This document shows positions 8,181-17,483 of a stretch of 38,335 nt of DNA, piece by piece. The position numbers and the translations under genes were made by a program. Below the pieces are notes generated by a model. It worked only from the letters and a program-made list of their open reading frames with translations, searched no databases and was not told the DNA's origin. Positions within the stretch are counted from its first letter, which is position 1. Every line of letters starts with the position of its first letter. Origin of the DNA: a virus; the IMG/VR virus record IMGVR_UViG_3300032288_002537, positions 1-38,335 of that record; one strand, 5' to 3'.

Positions 8181-8284
8181 CCCCCGGCCAGCTAGCGGAC
8201 CTGTTCACGGAATGGATGAAAGCGAACGGAGGCGAAGCGAGTGGCGCAAAACAAGGTCGCGTTAGAGGTGCGCTCATTCCGTGA
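7749..8284 (+). CDS. tail assembly chaperone -1 frameshift product (GT-like)
   Basis: Predicted 178 aa fusion. Ribosomes read to TTG (8097-8099), slip -1 on C-CCT-TTG, and continue from 8099 to TGA 8282-8284. The second-frame part (61 aa) is clearly protein-like: RVEFWRRLWA, HLGISSEEFWSLTPGQLADLF, a pattern familiar from T-domains of siphovirus chaperones. No independent start or ribosome site serves this frame. It overlaps the next gene (GTG 8241). Confidence 0.85.
8093..8099 (+). other. programmed -1 ribosomal frameshift site CCCTTTG
   Basis: The heptamer C CCT TTG fits X-XXY-YYZ in the frame of the chaperone gene. Slipping gives CCC TTT, which keeps the first two anticodon pairs for both tRNAs. 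It sits exactly where the two chaperone frames must be joined. A downstream stimulatory structure was not resolved by eye. Confidence 0.85.
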
Positions 8285-8828
8285 TGCGAAACGCGACTTC
8301 CAGTCGCTCGTCAAGGCCATGGACCCAGCTACGTCGTCCTCGCAGGTTTATGCGCTGTATCGGGTAGCCCAGAAAGAAATCCAAGACGCGCTGTACAAGG
8401 GCGGGCTGTTTGCGCGCGATGCCGTCCGCTCAATGGCAGCAGCAACGCACGCTCCACGCCGCCTCTACTCCGGCTCAAAGCCGGCTATTTTTTCGTTCGC
8501 CGATTTCAACGCGTCGACGGATAGCAAGCGGAAGCGCTCTGTATTGGTTGGCGTGCGTACTGGTTTAGCGAGCAAGGCACCCGATAAGAGTCTGTACGTC
8601 AATTGGTCGAAGGGTAGCGGTAACCGTAAGAGCGACGGATCAAAGATTGGCTCAGGCGGATTGTCGATGTCGTTTGGCTCGCTGTTCGAGCGAGGCACGC
8701 AAAACCGGCGTATCAAGCCAAAAAACTTTTTCCGCTTTGGCGTAGCGGCGGCCAGCAGCCGCATTATTGCGGGCGTCGGCAACGCCTACAAACGCGCGGT
8801 GCAAGTGCTGAACAAGAACACAAACTAA
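8241..8828 (+). CDS. HK97 gp10-like tail completion protein
   Basis: 195 aa. Features typical of gp10-like neck/tail proteins are GLFARDAVRSMAAATHAP near residue 60 and, near the C-terminus, SLFERGTQNRRIKPKNFFRFGV, matching the family pattern 'hefGT...PaRPFfrpA'. In many phages this gene lies before the tail terminator; here it lies between the chaperones and the tape measure. GTG start. Its stop overlaps the tape measure ATG by one base (TAATG). Confidence 0.7.
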   Translation: MAQNKVALEVRSFRDAKRDFQSLVKAMDPATSSSQVYALYRVAQKEIQDALYKGGLFARDAVRSMAAATHAPRRLYSGSKPAIFSFADFNASTDSKRKRSVLVGVRTGLASKAPDKSLYVNWSKGSGNRKSDGSKIGSGGLSMSFGSLFERGTQNRRIKPKNFFRFGVAAASSRIIAGVGNAYKRAVQVLNKNTN

Positions 8829-11314
8829 TGGCTATTTCAGACATCCTTTTCCGCATCTCGACCGATACGACTGCCTTCCAGCAGTCGATGGGTAAGGTCA
8901 ATGGCACGCTTGACAAAATCGACAAGCAAGCCCGGAAAACCACGTCTGGATTTACAGCTTTAGGCGCTACACTCACCAGCGCCGGAACGACGATGACGCT
9001 GGGCATCACCGCCCCGCTTGTGGCGCTCGGCATTGGCGCGGCAAAGGCGTCCGGTGATATCGACGTGCTGAAGCGCGCGCTACTTGCCACCACCGGAAGC
9101 GCTGACGAAGCGTCGAAGCAATTCGAGCGATTGCAAGATATCGCCAAGCTGCCAGGCATCGGGTTAGAAGAGGCCGTGCGCGGCTCCATCCGTCTGCAAA
9201 ATTACGGCCTGAGCGCGTCCTTATCGGAAAAGGCGTTACGCAACTTTTCCAACGCCGTGGCGGCCGGCGGCGGCTCCGCCGATGACACCTCGGAAGCATT
9301 GCGCCAGCTCGGCCAAATGTACGGGCGCGGTAAAGTCACGATGGACAACCTCCGGATCATCCTGGAGCGCGTCCCGCAGGCGGCGGCGATCATCCGCAAG
9401 GAATGGGGCAGCGAGGCGCTTGCCGACCCGGCCAAGGCGTTTGAAAAGCTGGGGCTTACATCGCAGCAGGTTATAGAGACGTTGATTGACCGTATGGACG
9501 CGGTGCCACGCGTGTCGGTCGGGTTCACCACGTCCATGGAGAACTTGGGGCAAGCCATCAAGATTGCGGCGGGCACGATTGGCGACGAGTTAACGCCGTA
9601 CATCATCGCCGCAATTCCGAAAATTGAAGAAATGGCCGCTGGCACCAAAGACGCCATCCAGGCGTTTAAGGACTTGCCGAAACCGATCAAAAATACAGCG
9701 CTGGCGATTACCGGGATCGCAATTGCGGCTGGTCCAGTGGCGCTGGTCGTCGGCAAGCTAGCGGGTGCCTTCACCGCGATTAAGACCTTCGCCATTGGGG
9801 CAGCTACGCTCCTTCAGCCGGTAGCCACTGGCATTACGCTTATTGGCACCGCTGCCGTAGCGGCTGGGCTTGCCGTGGGTAGCTTTATTTATTGGCTGAA
9901 GCAGACGCCGACGGCGCTTGCACAGCAGAAGAAGGCCGCAGACGAAGCAGCGGATGGGATGCGCAAGATTAACGAGCGCATGGGTACGGGTGCGCAGTCG
10001 GCGAAGGAGTTACCGGTTCCGTTTGGATTGGCGACCGAGGGAATTATCGCGTTTGGGAAAGCGCTGGAAAACAAGGCGCCCAAGCTCAAAGAGTTAACCG
10101 AGGAGCAAAAAAAAGCCGCCGAAGAGGCGCGCAAGGCCGCAGCGGAAGCATATAAGAACTCTTTTGCTGGGTTGGCGGAAGCCGAAAGCACCGCCAAAAT
10201 TGGCAGCGCACTCAAGGCGGCCGCATCGGCGTGGCTGGAATACAACACGATGCATGACCTTGGCGGCAAGAAAATGCCGGTCATGCGTAGCGAGTTGGGC
10301 TGGCTAGCCGAAGCATCGGACCAATACGCGGCATCCCTCCGCGCGGCCGGAGAAGCCATGAAGGCGCTGATTTTCGCCCAAACGCCGACCCCTATAGGAT
10401 TCCCTGAACTTCCCACGCGACCATTCGGGAACGGCAGCGAACTTGCGCGCGAATCAGCCGGAGCGCTCGGCATTGAAACGGAATCGCAGCGGGCGAAGCG
10501 CATTGCCGACCTGCAAAGGCACGCCGATACTTTGCGCGAATTGAACCGTCGCAGTGATCCGAATGTCTCTGGCAACATGGTCATCGAAGCAGAGGAAAAA
10601 CTAAAGGCCGCCATCGAAGGCACAGGGCGCGCGGCTACTATCAGCGGCAAGGCCCAAACCAAAGCCCTCCAGCAAGTCTCCACTGTCGTAACCGACCTAT
10701 CGCGCGGCATCGCCGGGATCATCTTCGAAGGCGGCAAGTTTGGCGACATGCTACAGAAGGTTGCCAAGCAAGCCGGGCAGGCCATCACGCGCGAGCTCAT
10801 CGAAGGCGCACTGTCAAAGCTATCGGCAAAACTCCTGGACGTTGGCGGCATCTTTGGCAAGGTTTTCGGCGGCGGCACAGGCGTAGTTAAGTCCGTATCT
10901 GGTGGCATGGGCGACCTTGGTGGGGCTGCTACGGGTGGCATTGGCGGCGCTGCTACGGCGGCGTCTTCTGGACTTGCGGGCATAATTGGGGCCGCTGGCT
11001 CTGTCGTTTCGGCTATTTCCGGCGTGATCGGCAATTTCCAAATGGCCGGGATAAACAAAACGCTTGACCTCATTGAGCACGAGGTCCGCTACAGCCAAAT
11101 CCACCTCCTCAACACGCTGAACAAAGCGAACGAGTTTTGGCCCTATATGAAGTCCGTTTGGGAATCTTTGATTCGCATGGAAACCGCTGGCGGATTTGAT
11201 GGCGGCGGCGGCACGGTCAATGTGTCTATGGCCGGGGCCTACCTCATGAGCGATTCCCAGATGGGCGACTTTGCCGACCGCCTAGCGCGGTTTCTGAAGG
11301 CTCGGGGTATCTAG
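8828..11314 (+). CDS. tape measure protein
   Basis: 828 aa, sets tail length. The N-terminal domain is the tape-measure N-terminal type (ISTDTTAFQQSMGKVNGTLDKID, then SGDIDVLKRALLATTGSADEASKQFERLQDIAKLPGIGLEEAV and GRGKVTMDNLRIILERVPQ). It is followed by hydrophobic helices around residues 290-355 (LAITGIAIAAGPVALVVG, ATLLQPVATGITLIGTAAVAAGLAVGSFIYW), an Ala/Lys/Glu-rich helical middle, and a Gly-rich C-terminal segment (FGGGTGVVKSVSGGMGDLGG). At about 2.5 kb it predicts a tail of ordinary siphovirus length. It ends in TAG, and the next gene begins at the following base in the same frame. Confidence 0.95.
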   Translation: MAISDILFRISTDTTAFQQSMGKVNGTLDKIDKQARKTTSGFTALGATLTSAGTTMTLGITAPLVALGIGAAKASGDIDVLKRALLATTGSADEASKQFERLQDIAKLPGIGLEEAVRGSIRLQNYGLSASLSEKALRNFSNAVAAGGGSADDTSEALRQLGQMYGRGKVTMDNLRIILERVPQAAAIIRKEWGSEALADPAKAFEKLGLTSQQVIETLIDRMDAVPRVSVGFTTSMENLGQAIKIAAGTIGDELTPYIIAAIPKIEEMAAGTKDAIQAFKDLPKPIKNTALAITGIAIAAGPVALVVGKLAGAFTAIKTFAIGAATLLQPVATGITLIGTAAVAAGLAVGSFIYWLKQTPTALAQQKKAADEAADGMRKINERMGTGAQSAKELPVPFGLATEGIIAFGKALENKAPKLKELTEEQKKAAEEARKAAAEAYKNSFAGLAEAESTAKIGSALKAAASAWLEYNTMHDLGGKKMPVMRSELGWLAEASDQYAASLRAAGEAMKALIFAQTPTPIGFPELPTRPFGNGSELARESAGALGIETESQRAKRIADLQRHADTLRELNRRSDPNVSGNMVIEAEEKLKAAIEGTGRAATISGKAQTKALQQVSTVVTDLSRGIAGIIFEGGKFGDMLQKVAKQAGQAITRELIEGALSKLSAKLLDVGGIFGKVFGGGTGVVKSVSGGMGDLGGAATGGIGGAATAASSGLAGIIGAAGSVVSAISGVIGNFQMAGINKTLDLIEHEVRYSQIHLLNTLNKANEFWPYMKSVWESLIRMETAGGFDGGGGTVNVSMAGAYLMSDSQMGDFADRLARFLKARGI

Positions 11315-12928
11315 GTGGGCATCTCTGTTTTAATCGCCTCCACGCTGCGCAACAGCGTCACGGCCCCCGCATCTATCTCGCTTACCCGAACACTCGGGGA
11401 ACCGGCGACGTGCGAACTAGTGACCACCGACGCAACTGGTTCAGTGGTGCCCGTCGTCGGCAACATCATTGAAATACAGGACCAGGCGTCGGACGTGCAG
11501 TTTTTTGGCACGGCTCAGGAAATCACCACCACGAGACGGGATCACACGACCGCTAATGAGTGCCGGATCACGGCCACCGACCTTAACCACGCCACCACGC
11601 GGAGACTGGCGGGCCAATACGAGTGGACCGGTAAGACGGTGCTGTACATCGTCTCTGATATCGTCACTAACTCGCTATCCGGCGACCTGACAGACGTTTC
11701 GCTGGTCGAAACCGGGCCGACGATTGACCGGTTCGCGGTGGACTATTCGACGGTCAAAGAAGCCTTTGACGCGCTGGCCGAAATGGCGGGGATGCGCTGG
11801 TATATTGACGAGCTTAACCGCCTCCACTTCTTCACGCCGCCCGCCTCGCCGGATTCGCCGTTTGCCATTACGGACGGCACGAACGTCTCCAGCCTCAGCG
11901 TGCGCGCAACGCGCGAGGACTACTGCAACACCGTCACCGCCCGAGTCGGGCAGGCTTTGCGCGACCCCGACGTGCAAGCCTTTGCGGGCGACGGTGCCAC
12001 TAAGTCATTCTCGGTTGATTACCTCATCGCGCAAGCCCCGACCGTGCGCGTGGCGGGCGTCGATGCGCTCGTCGGCATCCTGGGCGTGGACACCGGCAAA
12101 GATTGGTACTGGCAGGCCGGATCGGCTGAGATTCGGCAAGAGGACGCGGACGCCGCGCTCGCCCTGGCTGTTGCGCTGGAAGTCACTTACGTGGGCATCG
12201 ATTTGATTTATGTCGGCGTGTCGGATGCTGGCGAAATCAGCGCGCGCGCCACAGCAGAGGGCAACTCTGGCATCTACCACAAGCTGATCGAAATAGAAGG
12301 CCAGCTCACGCGGTCCGACGCCACCACGGCGGCGCAAGCCTACCTGGACGCCCACAAAGAACTGACCTATGTTCTGAGCGCGGAAACAAACGACTACAAA
12401 GAGCCCGATATCCTCACGATCCGCCCTGGCGACGTGATTTCCATGACCCGCGCGGGCTACGGCACGACGGGCAATTTCCTCGTGCGCTCGGTCAACCTCA
12501 CCCACATGGAGGGCGTTCCGGATACCGCTACTTACCAGTGGCGCGGGCGCATTGAAGCCGTCAAGGGGCCGCTCCTCCGCACTTACACCGACATCATTAA
12601 GGGCACCAGTGGCGGCGGCTCCGTGGGCGGCAGTGGGGCGGCTGTGACCGCATCGAGCGGCGCCGGGGTGTACCTGCATGAAATCGGCACGCTGACCGCT
12701 AACACAACGATAACGCCAACCGTCGCAGCTACGACCGGGGCGACGCTGTACGTTTTCGGGACTACCGGCGCATCGCCATACACGATTGCATTTCACGCTG
12801 ACTGGTTCGCCACCGTCCCAAACTCACTCATTCCGGCCGCCGCCGGTATCACGTTCTGCTTTCCGTTTGTCGGCCGCGGTGACGGCCTGTGGTGGTTCAG
12901 CGGGCCCTCGACCAACAACCAAGCATAA
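11315..12928 (+). CDS. tail hub / tail-tip protein
   Basis: 537 aa. The first 400 or so residues look like a gp27/gpD-type hub: LTRTLGEPATCELVTTDATG and a barrel (GNIIEIQDQASDVQFFGTAQEI), FDALAEMAGMRWYIDELNRLHFF, then DILTIRPGDVISMTRAGYGTTGNFLVRSVNLTHM. A Gly/Ser linker (GTSGGGSVGGSG) joins a C-terminal beta-rich module. It starts with GTG immediately after the tape measure TAG, without a spacer and in frame. Its stop overlaps the tailspike ATG by one base. No separate Dit-type gene was seen. Confidence 0.75.
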   Translation: MGISVLIASTLRNSVTAPASISLTRTLGEPATCELVTTDATGSVVPVVGNIIEIQDQASDVQFFGTAQEITTTRRDHTTANECRITATDLNHATTRRLAGQYEWTGKTVLYIVSDIVTNSLSGDLTDVSLVETGPTIDRFAVDYSTVKEAFDALAEMAGMRWYIDELNRLHFFTPPASPDSPFAITDGTNVSSLSVRATREDYCNTVTARVGQALRDPDVQAFAGDGATKSFSVDYLIAQAPTVRVAGVDALVGILGVDTGKDWYWQAGSAEIRQEDADAALALAVALEVTYVGIDLIYVGVSDAGEISARATAEGNSGIYHKLIEIEGQLTRSDATTAAQAYLDAHKELTYVLSAETNDYKEPDILTIRPGDVISMTRAGYGTTGNFLVRSVNLTHMEGVPDTATYQWRGRIEAVKGPLLRTYTDIIKGTSGGGSVGGSGAAVTASSGAGVYLHEIGTLTANTTITPTVAATTGATLYVFGTTGASPYTIAFHADWFATVPNSLIPAAAGITFCFPFVGRGDGLWWFSGPSTNNQA

Positions 12929-15900
12929 TGCGTCAATTACTCCTCATTCTCGCCACGCTCGCCGCCTTTGGGCAGGCCACCACACCGTACAAGGTTTCCC
13001 AGTCTTCTGGGAGCCTGGCGGGCCAAATCTGGCTACAGGAGCCGCGGTCTGGCGGTACCGACTGGCTGAAATTGCGCGCCGGTACGCTCGCCGGTGACCT
13101 GACGTTCACCCTCCCCGCCACCGATGGAACATCCGGCCAGTGCCTGCAAACGGACGGGGCTGGAGCCCTCTCGTTCGCCGCCTGCGCCGGCTACTGGACC
13201 CTCAGCGGCTCCGACATCTATCGCTCAACCGGCATCGTCACAATTGGCCACACGGCGCCCACCGTTCGCCTTGGGCAGAACCTCAACACGAACTACTCCG
13301 GGAATTACGGCGGCATGGCGCTTAACACGTTCTCCGCCACCGGGGCGCATGGCTCGGTTCTCGACTTCAATAAGTCCGCATCAGGCACGCTGGGCGCGCA
13401 TGGGGCGGTAGCGTCAGGCGACACCCTCGGGGTTTTTGTGTTCCGTGGCAGTGATGGCACCGCGTTCCAGCGGGCCTCCGAAGTGCTCGGGGAAGTGGAT
13501 GGCACGGTTTCCTCGGGCGTGGTGCCGGGGCGCATCCAGTTCCGCACCGCGAACAGTTCCGGCACCATGACGGAGCGATGGCGAATCGACAAATCGGGCC
13601 ACCTAACGGCAGGGACGAATAACGGCTGGAATATTGGCGGCGGGTTTAGTGGCGGGGTGGGTACCGGCAATCCGGCGGCGGTTTACGCGGAATCCAAACT
13701 CTCCAGCCGAAAAGTGACGCTCTACGACAACACCGGCAGCATTGCAATCCCCGGCGAGTGGGATCTGAACGCCGTGGCTTCTGGGGTGGGGGCCGCCGCG
13801 CAGTCCAATTTCTACATCCGCAACAACGCCGGCGCCAACATGCTCATGATCGAGGCGGTGAACGGCGGTGGAACCGTCGACCGTTCCATTTTCTACACCG
13901 ACATTATTCCCGATGCGGCCAATACCAGGAAGGTCGGAACCACTTCCGTACCGTTTTCGCAGGTCAACGCCAGGACAGCCACATTCCAGTATTTGAACGT
14001 CACGACGGGCGCGGCGGCCGGACTCGTCTTGCGAGATGCCACTGGCGCCGGCGCGGCCACCTGGGGGTATTCGGATGAATACGACGTGCGCAACTTCGGC
14101 GCGGCGTGCGATGGGACTACCGATGACACAGCGGCCATCGAGGCGGCGATCGCGGCGGGCGCGGCCAATAAGCACAAAGCGATCCTCCCACAAGGCACCT
14201 GCAAGGTAACCACTATCGATATTGCCAACTCCTACGGTGGCATTCGCGGGCAGGGCCGCAGTAACTCAATCCTCTTCAGCACCACTAACGCTCCAATCAT
14301 TCGCATTGATAACGCTGGGCCGCTCTACTACCTCGAATTTTCTGACTTCCAACTAAAGGGCTCGGGCGCTGGCACCTCGCAAAACGGTATTGAATCGGCA
14401 ACGGCAGGGTTCGGTGTCTCAACCATCCACAATCTGTATTTTGACGGTCTGTGGCGCGGCGTGAAGCTCGGGCACACGACCGACTTGGGAGACAACAATA
14501 TTCTCGATTGCGCTTTTTCCATGAGCGTGACGAACTCCGTGGGCATCGAGTCCCTGCATACGTCGAGCGGTTCGATTTGGTCGCGCAACTTTTTCGGTGG
14601 CACTGCTGAAGCGCTTGGCGCCACCAGCGGCAACCGCGCCTTCTACTTACATGGCTATGTCGGCGATACGATCATGGACGGCAATCACATGGAGGGCGGC
14701 TGGATCGGCTTTGACATCTCCTGCGACAATGGAACCTTCGCCACTGGGCTATGCTCCTACGGAGAAAACCTCGTCATCACGAGTAACAAAATCGACGGGT
14801 ACGCTCTCGATTTTCGCCTCTACAACCTGCACAACTCGACCATCCTCGGCAATCGCGGGCGCGGCGTGCTTGACGCGCAGATAACCGGCACTTCCACGTC
14901 TGGCATGATCTACGATGTCGTGGGACGCACGGACACCGGGAGCGCCATCGAGCGCGCCGGGTGGAAGCTCACCACCAGCACTGGCGACACCGCGATCAAC
15001 GCCTACGACGAAGGGCGCATTCGGCTGGGCACAGTGACCTCGAACCTCTCGAATACACGCAACGGCATCAGCATCCAAGACCAAGGTGCCTCTTCGGCTA
15101 TCGCGCTTGGTCAAAGCACCACGCGAAACATGGGGATGATGTGGGATTACAACGCCACGGCTGGCAGCGCGTATGGCTTGCTGTACACGTTCAGTTACTC
15201 CAACCCGTTGCTCTATGGCGCATCGTCTCATCAGTTCGTAGGTGCAAACGGGCCAGCTCTCGGCTCCGGGCAAAACATCGCGCCGGTGTGGGTAAGCGCG
15301 GGCAGCGGGTTTGTCGGCTATGGCTTTTACCGCACCGACGACACCAACGGCGGATGGCTGCTGGGCACATCTGGCGTTGCTGTCGGCGACTTTGCTATCT
15401 ATCAGAACCAGGGCGCTGGCGTTCCCGCTCGACGGCTGTCCATCAACCCCAGCGGCGCGGTGGATGTGGCGGGCGCATTGAGCGCCACGGCGCTTACAAT
15501 CAACACGGGCGCGGCCACGGTTGGGCACGTCTGGACCGCCACAAGCACCGGCGGCGCGGGCTCATGGCAAGCCATCCCCACTGCGCTCCCCGTCGTGGAT
15601 ACTACCGGCATCGCCAAAGGCTCATCGGACGCGACGAAGATCGCGCGCCTGGAAGTGGACGGGCTGACTACCGGAACGACGCGCGTGCTTACGGTGCAGG
15701 ACGGGGATTACATCCTGGCCGGGTTAAACATCAATCAAACCTTCGTCAATCCGCAAACCATCGCCATCGCCAGCGTCCAAACGCAGATGACCCTGGCGCA
15801 GACCAACAGTACCGCCACATACGATCCGGCGTGCCTTGTACTAGCCTCGACCGATACCGTCACCAGTACCATTTATGGCGCGGCGCGGGTGTGCGCGGGG

Positions 15901-17145
15901 TACGAGTCGGCAGCATTCACCGATGAGAAATTCGCCATCCAAACCGCCACCGGCTCCGGCACATATCAGGACGCGCTGACCATCAAAAACCAGGCCGTCA
16001 CGATTCTGGGCAGCATTGCCGCCACTGGCTCGGCTACGTTCTCATTCGTCAACGGCGTTCTCGATGGAACCATGGTCCCGCTGTTCTCTGGCAACGGCTC
16101 CATTGGATCCGCAACCTACAAGTACGGCGACTTTTTCGGCGTGCGCGGCAACTTCAACGCGGCAACCATTGGTGCGGCATCGGCTACCGTTCGATTGGGA
16201 CAGAACCTTGATGTCAATTATAGCGGCGACTTTGCAGGAATGGCGATCAACACATGGAGCGCAACGGGCGGGCACGGCGGCGTCATCGATTTCAACAAGT
16301 CCGGCTCGGGCACAATTGGCACGCAAGCGGCTGTAGTGAGCGGCGAGACGCTGGGCTTCCTTGTGTTCAGGGGCAGTGACGGGACGGCATTTCAAAGGGC
16401 CGCCCAAATCAATGGCGAAGTCGATGGAACCGTGTCATCCGGAGTCGTCCCTGGCCGCATTTTGTTGCGCACCGCAAGCACTTCCGGCGTGATGACCGAG
16501 CGTATCCGCGTGGACTCGGCCGGGCTGACCACGATCACGGGCGACCTCACGGTTACCGGTACCTGCACAGGGTGTGGCGGCTCTACGCTGCCAGTGATTG
16601 ACACCACCAACATCGTCAAGGGATCTGCCGACGCGACGAAGCTCCTGCGCTTTGAGGTTGATGGGATCACGACCGGCACCACGCGCACGCTCACACCGCA
16701 GAACAACAGCTACACCCTAGCCGGAACGGACATCGCGCAAACATTCAGCAGCACGCAGACCTTTAGCGGCACGCTGGCGGTAAGCGGCACGATTGGCGAT
16801 GACCTAACCCCGTCGTCCGATGGCACCTTCACCAATGGCACAACGTCCTTCCGCTGGGGCTCAATCGCCACTTACAACGCCGATTTCAATGGCGTTTTGA
16901 CGCTTCAGAGTGGCACAACTATCACCGGCTCAATCCTGCCAACGACGAACAATCTCTATGCCTTAGGGAATACGTCCTATCGCTGGTCCAACGTCGCCAC
17001 TGTCAACGCAAATATCAGCGGGACTCTCACCGCGCCAAGCGGCGGGACGGGCGTCTCAGCGACGAAAACCGTGCGGGACTCCGCCGGCACCGGCACCTGC
17101 ACGCTGATCTTCAGCGGCGGAATCCTGACCGGCGGCACCTGCTAA
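12928..17145 (+). CDS. tailspike with pectate-lyase-like domain and signal peptide
   Basis: 1405 aa from ATG 12928 (TAATG overlap). The N-terminus MRQLLLILATLAAFGQA is a textbook Sec signal peptide, unusual for a tail protein. An N-terminal TGQCLQTDGAGALSF-type fibre repeat follows. A module at about residues 110-230 recurs at about 1085-1205 (RLGQNL..NYSG..., GTAFQRA, GTVSSGVVPGRI). Between them, from residue 384 (DVRNFGAACDGTTDDTAAI, AILPQGTCKV) to about 700, lies a pectate lyase 3-type beta-helix expected to bind or cut surface polysaccharide. A second short repeat (TTG/NI.KGS.DATK) is at about 889 and 1223. The C-terminus ends in two Cys (GTCTLIFSGGILTGGTC). Confidence 0.85.
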   Translation: MRQLLLILATLAAFGQATTPYKVSQSSGSLAGQIWLQEPRSGGTDWLKLRAGTLAGDLTFTLPATDGTSGQCLQTDGAGALSFAACAGYWTLSGSDIYRSTGIVTIGHTAPTVRLGQNLNTNYSGNYGGMALNTFSATGAHGSVLDFNKSASGTLGAHGAVASGDTLGVFVFRGSDGTAFQRASEVLGEVDGTVSSGVVPGRIQFRTANSSGTMTERWRIDKSGHLTAGTNNGWNIGGGFSGGVGTGNPAAVYAESKLSSRKVTLYDNTGSIAIPGEWDLNAVASGVGAAAQSNFYIRNNAGANMLMIEAVNGGGTVDRSIFYTDIIPDAANTRKVGTTSVPFSQVNARTATFQYLNVTTGAAAGLVLRDATGAGAATWGYSDEYDVRNFGAACDGTTDDTAAIEAAIAAGAANKHKAILPQGTCKVTTIDIANSYGGIRGQGRSNSILFSTTNAPIIRIDNAGPLYYLEFSDFQLKGSGAGTSQNGIESATAGFGVSTIHNLYFDGLWRGVKLGHTTDLGDNNILDCAFSMSVTNSVGIESLHTSSGSIWSRNFFGGTAEALGATSGNRAFYLHGYVGDTIMDGNHMEGGWIGFDISCDNGTFATGLCSYGENLVITSNKIDGYALDFRLYNLHNSTILGNRGRGVLDAQITGTSTSGMIYDVVGRTDTGSAIERAGWKLTTSTGDTAINAYDEGRIRLGTVTSNLSNTRNGISIQDQGASSAIALGQSTTRNMGMMWDYNATAGSAYGLLYTFSYSNPLLYGASSHQFVGANGPALGSGQNIAPVWVSAGSGFVGYGFYRTDDTNGGWLLGTSGVAVGDFAIYQNQGAGVPARRLSINPSGAVDVAGALSATALTINTGAATVGHVWTATSTGGAGSWQAIPTALPVVDTTGIAKGSSDATKIARLEVDGLTTGTTRVLTVQDGDYILAGLNINQTFVNPQTIAIASVQTQMTLAQTNSTATYDPACLVLASTDTVTSTIYGAARVCAGYESAAFTDEKFAIQTATGSGTYQDALTIKNQAVTILGSIAATGSATFSFVNGVLDGTMVPLFSGNGSIGSATYKYGDFFGVRGNFNAATIGAASATVRLGQNLDVNYSGDFAGMAINTWSATGGHGGVIDFNKSGSGTIGTQAAVVSGETLGFLVFRGSDGTAFQRAAQINGEVDGTVSSGVVPGRILLRTASTSGVMTERIRVDSAGLTTITGDLTVTGTCTGCGGSTLPVIDTTNIVKGSADATKLLRFEVDGITTGTTRTLTPQNNSYTLAGTDIAQTFSSTQTFSGTLAVSGTIGDDLTPSSDGTFTNGTTSFRWGSIATYNADFNGVLTLQSGTTITGSILPTTNNLYALGNTSYRWSNVATVNANISGTLTAPSGGTGVSATKTVRDSAGTGTCTLIFSGGILTGGTC

Positions 17146-17150
17146 TCTGA

Positions 17151-17193
17151 TCCGCCACGCGCGGAAACAGTAACGGCGGCGTTATGCGCCGCC
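17151..17193 (+). terminator. tandem hairpins after the tailspike
   Basis: Two adjacent hairpins follow the tailspike stop: TCCGC/GCGGA (17151-17165) and GGCGGCG/CGCCGCC (17175-17193). Neither has a T-run, so termination may be weak or factor-dependent. They separate the structural operon from the next gene, which has its own candidate -10 box. Confidence 0.45.
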
Positions 17194-17204
17194 AGACTCC
17201 TTGG

Positions 17205-17210
17205 TATTCT
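17205..17210 (+). promoter_or_regulatory. candidate -10 box for a leaderless transcript
   Basis: TATTCT lies 6 bases before ATG 17217, the same spacing seen at the other leaderless promoters here. No Shine-Dalgarno site precedes this ATG. The -35 region is poor (TTATGC at 17182, 17-base spacer), so this is only a candidate. Confidence 0.35.
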
Positions 17211-17216
17211 CAATTT

Positions 17217-17483
17217 ATGCGTACCCTACTCGCACTCCTGGCAATGGGCATTGCCGGGGCGGCCGAACAGCCGAAACCCACGCCATCCCTGAACACCGCC
17301 GAGCGCACCGCGCTGGGCTATGTAGTCGGCGAGTCCAAAAAGCTCGACGACCAGCAAAAGCAACTCCGCGCGCAATACGAGGCCATCATGGTTGATGTTT
17401 GCAAGCGGGCCATCGGGCTCCCCGCGTGCAAGATCAACGACGACGGGACGATCACCAAGGCGGCGGAAGAGGTGAAGAAGTGA
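17217..17483 (+). CDS. small exported protein, unknown function
   Basis: 88 aa from ATG 17217. The N-terminus MRTLLALLAMGIAGAAEQ is a clear Sec signal peptide. The rest is a charged helix with coiled-coil potential (SKKLDDQQKQLRAQYEAIM) followed by VCKRAIGLPACKI, a possible disulphide pair. It is not recognised as a known family. Position after the tailspike and before the holin-like genes makes an envelope or lysis role possible, but nothing proves it. An upstream ATG at 17184 lies in the hairpin and would mask the signal peptide. Confidence 0.7.
   Translation: MRTLLALLAMGIAGAAEQPKPTPSLNTAERTALGYVVGESKKLDDQQKQLRAQYEAIMVDVCKRAIGLPACKINDDGTITKAAEEVKK

Noticed and set aside
9889-11073. 394 aa open frame antisense to the tape measure gene
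   Set aside because: Low-complexity Ala/Ser/Pro sequence produced by GC-rich codon usage.
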